The notes under the pieces were generated by a model. That model was not told the DNA's origin, made no database searches, and saw only the letters and a list, made by a program, of their open reading frames with translations. Made by a program: the position numbers and the translations under genes. From Aeribacillus composti (GTDB lineage: Bacteria; Bacillota; Bacilli; Bacillales; Aeribacillaceae), in NCBI RefSeq assembly GCF_007827555.1, contig NZ_VISS01000009.1, positions 1 to 38,072 of the forward strand: DNA of 38,072 nt, read 5' to 3'. Positions 33,055 through 38,072 of the stretch are shown piece after piece (position 1 is the stretch's first letter; every line of letters starts with the position of its first letter).

Positions 33055-33086
33055 AAATTGAAGCAAGCTTAGAAATCAATCGAAAA

Positions 33087-33120
33087 AAAGCCGACAGTTT
33101 GCTCCATGTCGGCTTTCTTT
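33087..33120. terminator. Bidirectional terminator between cydABS and cydDC
   Basis: A perfect 10-bp stem (AAAGCCGACA with TGTCGGCTTT) and a 10-nt loop are flanked by A-runs on the left and a T-rich tail on the right. It can end both the plus-strand cydABS and the minus-strand cydDC transcripts, whose coding ends are only 64 bases apart. Confidence 0.85.
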
Positions 33121-34840
33121 AATTTGCTGTAAAGACACTTTGTTCAATTTGCTTCATTTGATAAAAGTATCCTTTTTTGTTCATCAATTCTTTGTAGGTT
33201 CCCGCTTCTACAATAGCTCCTTCATCCATAACGATAATTTGATCCATGTTTTCCAGACCGGCCAGACGATGACTGACAAGGATGACGGTATCATTTTTAG
33301 CAGCTTCAAACAGATGATGATAAATAGACTGTTCCGTTAAAGCATCCAAAAATGATGTCGGTTCATCAAGTATCCATAGCGGAGCTTTTTTCAACAATAC
33401 CCTGGCGATCGCCAGTCTTTGCTTTTCCCCGCCCGATAAATTTCCTCCTCTTTCTAACAACGGATCGGCCAAAGAAAGATAGTCAAGCTTCACCTTTTTC
33501 AGCACATCTTCCAAATCTTCGTCAAGCACTGCATCTTTAGCAATCATTAGGTTATCGCGAACGGTACCGTAGAAAAAGTGGTTGTCCTGCAAAATAACGT
33601 TCGCATTTTTCCAAAGGCTATCGTCATCTAATTGATCGATCGGGATGCCGTTGATCCGAATCACCCCTTGATAGTTTTTATAAATTTTTAATAAAAGGGC
33701 CAGCAAGGTCGATTTGCCCGAACCACTAGGTCCGACAATGGCTGTTTTCGATCCTGCCGGAAATGTAATTGAAACATTTTTTAAAATTTCACCAAATAAA
33801 TGAAAGGTGACATTCTCCATGACAATTGATGGAGCTTGTTGACCGGGAAGCTCCTTCATTTCTTTCTCATCAGACGTTTTTACAGAAGAGTCTTGATGCG
33901 TGGCGTCTGATAGTCTTGCAGCAGCTTGACGGCTGTCCTCTAAATAACTTGGAAAAGCAGCCATCGGTGCCGCATGTTCAAAAACAGTTAATGAAATCAT
34001 TACAAGCATGGCAAGAAAAATACCATCTAATTGACCGCCTGCAACGAAATAGACGCCAAGCAAAAGAATAATCCAAGAGACAATTAAAGATACAAACGTA
34101 TTGACAGATTGACTGAAGAGGTTATGGATTGCTTCACGTTCCTGTTCTTTCAAATAAGCATCGGAGCGTTGGGTAAGCTTCTCTTGTTTATGCTCAAGCT
34201 GTTGATAAATTTTTAAATCGCGAAACCCATAAAAAAACTCCGTAACTTCTGTCGATAAATTCCCGCGGCTTTGCCGAACATGACGCTCTACTTTTTTTAG
34301 TCTGAAAGCAAAGTAAGCCGGAATTAGGACAGTGGTGAAAATCAAACCGATACATAACACCAAGGCAATATAAAAGGAAAAGAACGAAGTGAAAAAAATG
34401 GTCCATAAAAATATGAGAGTGGATACGATCGGCGGATAAAAAACACGCAAAAAGAAGTTTTGCAGCGTTTCCACATCGCCGACAATTCTGGAGAGGAGAT
34501 CTCCGCTCCGATATTTAAGAAAAATCGCGGGCACCAATGGCTCCAGCTTTTCAAAAAAAGAAACTCGCAACCGGCTTAATATATTGAATGTGGCGCGATG
34601 AGAAAAATAACGCTCCCCGTAACGGCTGCCGGCACTGATAAACCCTAACAGTTTTATACACGCTATGAAAACAGTCAGCGTGTAAATTGGCGGTGCAAGA
34701 GCTGCTTTAGAAATCAAATAGCCGCTTGAAGCAAACAAACTCACTGTCGCGATTCCTGTTATAAATCCGAAGAGAATGGACAAAAAAAGATCTTTCTTTT
34801 CTGTTAATGTCAGCTTTGTAATAAATAGCAAATCTTTCAT
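33119..34840 (-). CDS. cydC: CydC-type ABC transporter subunit (bd oxidase assembly)
   Basis: A 573-residue fused permease-ATPase half-transporter: six helices in residues about 1-300, then an ATPase with Walker A GPSGSGKSTLL, signature NLSGGEKQRLAIA and Walker B LWILDEPTSFLD. CydDC heterodimers move thiols/heme-linked compounds across the membrane and are needed to assemble bd oxidase. The start overlaps the cydD stop (ATGA). It lies convergent to cydABS, which supports the assignment over a generic drug exporter. The C/D naming follows the order in E. coli; the two names could be swapped. Confidence 0.85.
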   Translation of the reverse strand: MKDLLFITKLTLTEKKDLFLSILFGFITGIATVSLFASSGYLISKAALAPPIYTLTVFIACIKLLGFISAGSRYGERYFSHRATFNILSRLRVSFFEKLEPLVPAIFLKYRSGDLLSRIVGDVETLQNFFLRVFYPPIVSTLIFLWTIFFTSFFSFYIALVLCIGLIFTTVLIPAYFAFRLKKVERHVRQSRGNLSTEVTEFFYGFRDLKIYQQLEHKQEKLTQRSDAYLKEQEREAIHNLFSQSVNTFVSLIVSWIILLLGVYFVAGGQLDGIFLAMLVMISLTVFEHAAPMAAFPSYLEDSRQAAARLSDATHQDSSVKTSDEKEMKELPGQQAPSIVMENVTFHLFGEILKNVSITFPAGSKTAIVGPSGSGKSTLLALLLKIYKNYQGVIRINGIPIDQLDDDSLWKNANVILQDNHFFYGTVRDNLMIAKDAVLDEDLEDVLKKVKLDYLSLADPLLERGGNLSGGEKQRLAIARVLLKKAPLWILDEPTSFLDALTEQSIYHHLFEAAKNDTVILVSHRLAGLENMDQIIVMDEGAIVEAGTYKELMNKKGYFYQMKQIEQSVFTAN

Positions 34841-36570
34841 TTTGCCATGCCTCCCTGTTGGAGCGTTGTCATTTTCCTGTACGCTTCAACTGATTCCAGC
34901 AATTCTTTATGTGTTCCGGATGCGATGAGTTCTCCATTTTCCAAAAAAAGAATTTTATCCGCATTTATAATGGTATGAAGCCGATGAGCGACGGTAATGA
35001 CGGTGGAAGATTGAGCTAATTCCTTTATGGAATCCTGCAAAATTTGTTCTGTTTGAAGATCCAGTCCGGTCGTCGGCTCATCAAACAATATAATGGATGG
35101 TTTTTTCAAAAACGCTCGTGCCAGTGCAATTCGTTGTTTTTCCCCTCCGGAAATTCCCCTTCCTCCTTCTCCAATAGGTGTATCAAAACCATTTTCAAGT
35201 GATTGGACAAGCTTTAAAATCCCTGCCTTTTCGGCTGCTTGTTCGATTTCCTCTCTCGTTGCATCGAGTTTTCCTCCCAAGGCGATATTTTCCGCAATCG
35301 TTCCAGAAAAAAGATACGGATTTTGCGAAATATAGCTAATTTCATTGAACCAGCTCTTTTCGTTCAAATCAGACCGCCGAATTCCGTTCATATAAATTTC
35401 CCCTTCAGTAAGCGGAACAAGACCTGCAATCACATGTAATAAAGTCGATTTCCCAGCGCCGCTCTTTCCGACAATTGCCACTTGCTCAAACGGGCGGATT
35501 TCAGCATTTATATTTTTTAAGGCAAACCTATCTCCCTCGTAACGAAATCCCGCTCCTTCTATGCGAATGGTCGGAGGTCCTTCACCTTTTGGCAAAACTG
35601 CCTTCCCCCATTTTACTGGCTTTCCGATTGCGTTTAGCTCCTCTTCAATCTTTCTTGCCGCCCCCATACTTCCCCTGCCTGCATGAAAGGCGCTTCCTAA
35701 ATCTTTCAGTGCATTATAAAACTCAGGAGCTAGAATCAGCATGAAAAACGCGGTAAAAAAAGAAATGTTTTGAAAAATAATTAAGCGAATCGCCACATCA
35801 AGGGCAATCAATCCCATACTAAGCATGGAAATGAACTCCAGCATAAAAGAAGAGGTAAAAGCAATTTTCAATACTTCCATCGTCGCATCACGAAAGCCAT
35901 GGCTGCTTTTTCTGATCGCTTCTTTCTGCTGTTTCGCACGGTTGAACAGCTTAAGGGTTGTCAGCCCTTGCAAGGTGTCAAGAAAATGTCCCGATAAAGC
36001 GGTCATTTTCTCCATTTGCTCCTCCGATTTCTTTTTCGTTTTGTAGCCAATGATGATCATGAATATCGGTATAAATGGCGCTGTAATCACCATGATTAAT
36101 CCAGTAAATGGATGGCTAGCAAACACAACGAAAAGAATGAGAAGAGGTATGATCAACGTTTGAACTGCCTTTGGAATATAAATGCTAAAGTAGCTGTCGA
36201 TTTCATCTACCGCATCCAGCAATACACTTGCTTTTTGTCCTGTTTTCCCTTGCAGCGATACTTGCAGCGGGTTGCTTGAAAATTTATTTAATAAAGATTG
36301 GCGAAGATCTTTTTTCACTTTGGACGCTATTTTAATTCCTGTTAAACCGCTGAAATAATGGGATGCAGTTCTGGCCAACAGAACAATGAACAAACCTAAA
36401 AGCAACTGGAAAACATCAGCAAAAGACTGTTTCTGTAAAAAAATGCGATCGACTATCGCCGCAAAAAAATAAGCTTGTCCAATAATGGCAGCACCAGAGA
36501 TTAAAGCAAGCACGATTAGCAACATCAATTTTGTTTTCTGCTTAAAAGCCAATTTTTTTAGCTGAACCAT
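34837..36570 (-). CDS. cydD: CydD-type ABC transporter subunit (bd oxidase assembly)
   Basis: A 577-residue half-transporter with six helices (GAAIIGQAYFFAAIVDRIFL near the N-terminus) and an ATPase: Walker A GKSGAGKSTLL, signature GISGGEKQRIALA, Walker B IILFDEPTTGLD, H-loop VAHR. The segment LLDAVDEIDSYFSIYIP is typical of CydD. It pairs with the next gene. A longer reading frame reaches 36639, but the ATG at 36570, 9 bases after GGAGG, fits better and matches the family N-terminus. Confidence 0.85.
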   Translation of the reverse strand: MVQLKKLAFKQKTKLMLLIVLALISGAAIIGQAYFFAAIVDRIFLQKQSFADVFQLLLGLFIVLLARTASHYFSGLTGIKIASKVKKDLRQSLLNKFSSNPLQVSLQGKTGQKASVLLDAVDEIDSYFSIYIPKAVQTLIIPLLILFVVFASHPFTGLIMVITAPFIPIFMIIIGYKTKKKSEEQMEKMTALSGHFLDTLQGLTTLKLFNRAKQQKEAIRKSSHGFRDATMEVLKIAFTSSFMLEFISMLSMGLIALDVAIRLIIFQNISFFTAFFMLILAPEFYNALKDLGSAFHAGRGSMGAARKIEEELNAIGKPVKWGKAVLPKGEGPPTIRIEGAGFRYEGDRFALKNINAEIRPFEQVAIVGKSGAGKSTLLHVIAGLVPLTEGEIYMNGIRRSDLNEKSWFNEISYISQNPYLFSGTIAENIALGGKLDATREEIEQAAEKAGILKLVQSLENGFDTPIGEGGRGISGGEKQRIALARAFLKKPSIILFDEPTTGLDLQTEQILQDSIKELAQSSTVITVAHRLHTIINADKILFLENGELIASGTHKELLESVEAYRKMTTLQQGGMAK

Positions 36571-36919
36571 CCTTTCATGCCTCCAAAAAAACACGTCCAT
36601 AGATAAGTTTGATGAAACTTGAAAAAACTCTTTTAACATGGCAGTCCAAACGTTTTACAGTTCGCAAATACTTTCAAACAAGTATACATGATAAAATATA
36701 TTCAAGTAAAACAACGGCCTCACCATTTTTTAAAAGTCTTCTATTCCTTGTTTACAACTTTGTAATTGTTGAATAACATGCTTAGATGAAAGAAAAATTT
36801 TTATTCGTTTATTATAGAAAGATATCAAATCGTGAAACTAATTTGATTTTCTATCGTATATAACATTGAAGCTAAGTTCAAAAAAAATACGAATACTTTC
36901 ATACAGGGGGAAGTCGAAA
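36571..36919. other. Divergent region between cydD and the next plus-strand gene
   Basis: About 350 bases without a gene. A sigmaA-like promoter on plus, TTTACA (36751-36756), 17 bases, TAACAT (36774-36779), could serve the gene at 36920. Nothing distinct is seen for cydD. Confidence 0.45.
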
Positions 36920-37354
36920 TTGAAAAAATTATTAGCAGCTTTGTTTACTTTCGCGCTTATTTTTTCACCTGTTGGAAATGTTGTTTTTCAAGATCATCCA
37001 ACGATAGTAGAGGCGAAGTCATACAAATCAGGGAAAAAAAGCTTCAATTTGAATAAAAATACTACAACGAACAGTTCGAATTTCCAAGATAAAAAGGCAA
37101 ACACTCCAAAAAATCAATCTGCCGGCTCCAAAGGCACACTCTCATCAGGAGGATTTTTCAAAGGCCTAATGTTAGGAGGGCTTGCCGGATTATTATTTGG
37201 CGGACTGCTAGCAAACATGGGTATATTCGGTTCAATTTTAGGTTTATTCATTAATTTGCTGGCAATCGTTATTCTCATCTCGATCATTCGCAAAATTTTC
37301 GTCCTGATCAAACATAAAAAAGAAAAAGAGGCTGCAAATCCATGGAAAAGCTGA
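36920..37354 (+). CDS. Small exported/membrane protein with Gly-rich segment
   Basis: A 144-residue protein. A basic N-terminus and hydrophobic segment (KKLLAALFTFALIFSPVG) look like a signal peptide or signal anchor with possible cleavage near VEAKS. A polar Asn/Ser/Lys linker follows, then a Gly-rich hydrophobic stretch (GGFFKGLMLGGLAGLLFGG) and a second helix ending in a basic tail (KHKKEKEAANPWKS). The layout recalls short Tim44-like proteins, without the Tim44 domain. The TTG at 36920 has AGGGGGAAG 7 bases before it; the longer ORF from 36866 has no such site. It overlaps the next gene by 13 bases. Function unknown. Confidence 0.7.
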   Translation: MKKLLAALFTFALIFSPVGNVVFQDHPTIVEAKSYKSGKKSFNLNKNTTTNSSNFQDKKANTPKNQSAGSKGTLSSGGFFKGLMLGGLAGLLFGGLLANMGIFGSILGLFINLLAIVILISIIRKIFVLIKHKKEKEAANPWKS

Positions 37355-37635
37355 TTATTCCGGAGCAAGATATTATTAACGCCATCTGCGTGTACATTTC
37401 CCGAAAAAAACAAATAAAGCCGGAAGAAGTTGTAGTGGAGCTGATGTATGACGACGATTACGGCTTTTCTGCCGAAGCGTATGTAAACGACCGAAAGCAA
37501 GTACTTATTACCGCAAACATCATCGAAGCTCTGCGTCTTTGGCTCGATGAATTTTTAAATGAAGACCCGTACGCTGGGATTGAACTTGTGTTGGATGATG
37601 AAGAAGGAATTATTGCCATCGTCAAAGGAAGATAA
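37342..37635 (+). CDS. DUF2653 protein (YxcD-like)
   Basis: A 97-residue acidic soluble protein (LIIPEQDIINAICVYISRKK, then VVVELMYDDDYGFSAEA) resembling Bacillus YxcD of the DUF2653 family, function unknown. It starts inside the end of the preceding membrane-protein gene, suggesting coupled translation and a joint role. Confidence 0.8.
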   Translation: MEKLIIPEQDIINAICVYISRKKQIKPEEVVVELMYDDDYGFSAEAYVNDRKQVLITANIIEALRLWLDEFLNEDPYAGIELVLDDEEGIIAIVKGR

Positions 37636-37685
37636 ACGAACAATCCTTAAAAAATAATCAGCACAAATTCGGCTGACTATGGATT

Positions 37686-37722
37686 GCGCTGGAACATTAT
37701 GAAAAATGTTTCGGCGCTTTTT
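37686..37722 (+). terminator. Terminator after the DUF2653 gene
   Basis: GCGCTGGAACATT pairs with AATGTTTCGGCGC through a 5-6 base loop, with two G-U pairs, and runs into five T. It lies 50 bases after the stop. Confidence 0.75.
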
Positions 37723-37767
37723 CATATTTCCAATTAAAATCCACTCTGAATCTAAAAAAACTCTATT

Positions 37768-38072
37768 TTATTGATTTTTTAAAATGCGATGAATCTCTTT
37801 AATCTCTACCCCGTATTCAACTGAACGTGCTGACAATTCCTCAATCACACGCTGCTGACGTGCTACAAATTGTTCTAAATTCTCATAAGTTTTAGGGATT
37901 CCTGTAATTTTTCGTTCGATATTTTCCATTTTTACTTCTAATCGGGATTGTCCTTCTTTTAGTTCTTTCATCCCTACTTTTAGCTCTTTCAACTCTTCTT
38001 TTACACCTTGTTGTTCGACTGCCAAACGGTGTTGTCCTTCTTTTAGTTCTTTCAGCTCTTCCTTCATATCTT
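37768..38072 (-). CDS. Coiled-coil protein with internal repeats, C-terminal part (runs off right edge)
   Basis: About 100 residues are visible; the frame is still open at the window edge, so the start may lie outside. The sequence is dominated by Lys/Glu/Leu heptads (EELKELKEGQHRLAVEQQGV, repeated as EELKELKVGMKELKEGQSRL), predicted as a long coiled coil. It ends with QRVIEELSARSVEYGVEIKE. A perfect 23-base DNA repeat occurs twice, 84 bases (28 codons, four heptads) apart, at 37948-37970 and 38032-38054. Similar short coiled-coil proteins are common in Bacillus; function is unknown. Confidence 0.65.
   Translation of the reverse strand, partial: DMKEELKELKEGQHRLAVEQQGVKEELKELKVGMKELKEGQSRLEVKMENIERKITGIPKTYENLEQFVARQQRVIEELSARSVEYGVEIKEIHRILKNQ

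Overview
This window looks like chromosomal DNA from a low-GC, probably moderately thermophilic member of the Bacillaceae. That placement rests on strong GGAGG-type ribosome sites, GTG and TTG starts, CcpA (cre) and CIRCE sites, family matches to Bacillus YkvR/YxcD/YrhD/YrhE-like proteins, and a Geobacillus-type bd oxidase with a CydS microprotein. There are no rRNA or tRNA genes, IS elements, phage genes or CRISPR arrays.

Left part (about 0.8-11.5 kb): an aromatic-acid island. A minus-strand operon encodes gentisate 1,2-dioxygenase, an FAH-family hydrolase, a 4-hydroxybenzoyl-CoA-type thioesterase and an aryl-CoA ligase. Upstream, also on minus, are a DctP-DctQ-DctM TRAP transporter and an IclR regulator. 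Divergent to these is a flavin monooxygenase, preceded by the decayed end of a second gentisate dioxygenase. Ligase, flavin hydroxylase and thioesterase match the CoA-dependent NIH-shift route 4-hydroxybenzoate -> 4-hydroxybenzoyl-CoA -> gentisyl-CoA -> gentisate. Ring cleavage and hydrolysis then give central metabolites. A direct 3-hydroxybenzoate 6-hydroxylase reading is the main alternative. No maleylpyruvate isomerase is visible. Both minus-strand promoters carry a palindrome and a cre-type site just downstream of the predicted transcription start.

Middle-left (11.7-17.5 kb): an MFS transporter, then a GntR/FCD regulator divergent from a three-gene acid-sugar operon (beta-hydroxyacid dehydrogenase, DUF1537 four-carbon acid sugar kinase, GntP-family permease). 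TTGTATACAA-type palindromes overlap the promoter. The aldolase expected to complete the pathway is not here.

Middle (17.7-26.6 kb): a DUF697-like protein, a metallophosphoesterase, htpG with a perfect CIRCE element, and a formate dehydrogenase group (fdhD, catalytic subunit, DUF1641 protein).

Right part (27-38 kb): an ABC-2 exporter operon with a DUF3219 (YkvR-like) gene upstream; a bd-type quinol oxidase operon cydA-cydB plus a 35-residue cydS-like gene; convergent cydD-cydC; a small Gly-rich membrane protein with a DUF2653 (YxcD-like) gene; and the edge of a coiled-coil protein with internal repeats. The left edge holds the end of an ABC exporter ATPase and a small membrane-anchored protein.

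Functions are read from motifs and family resemblance by eye. No database search was run.
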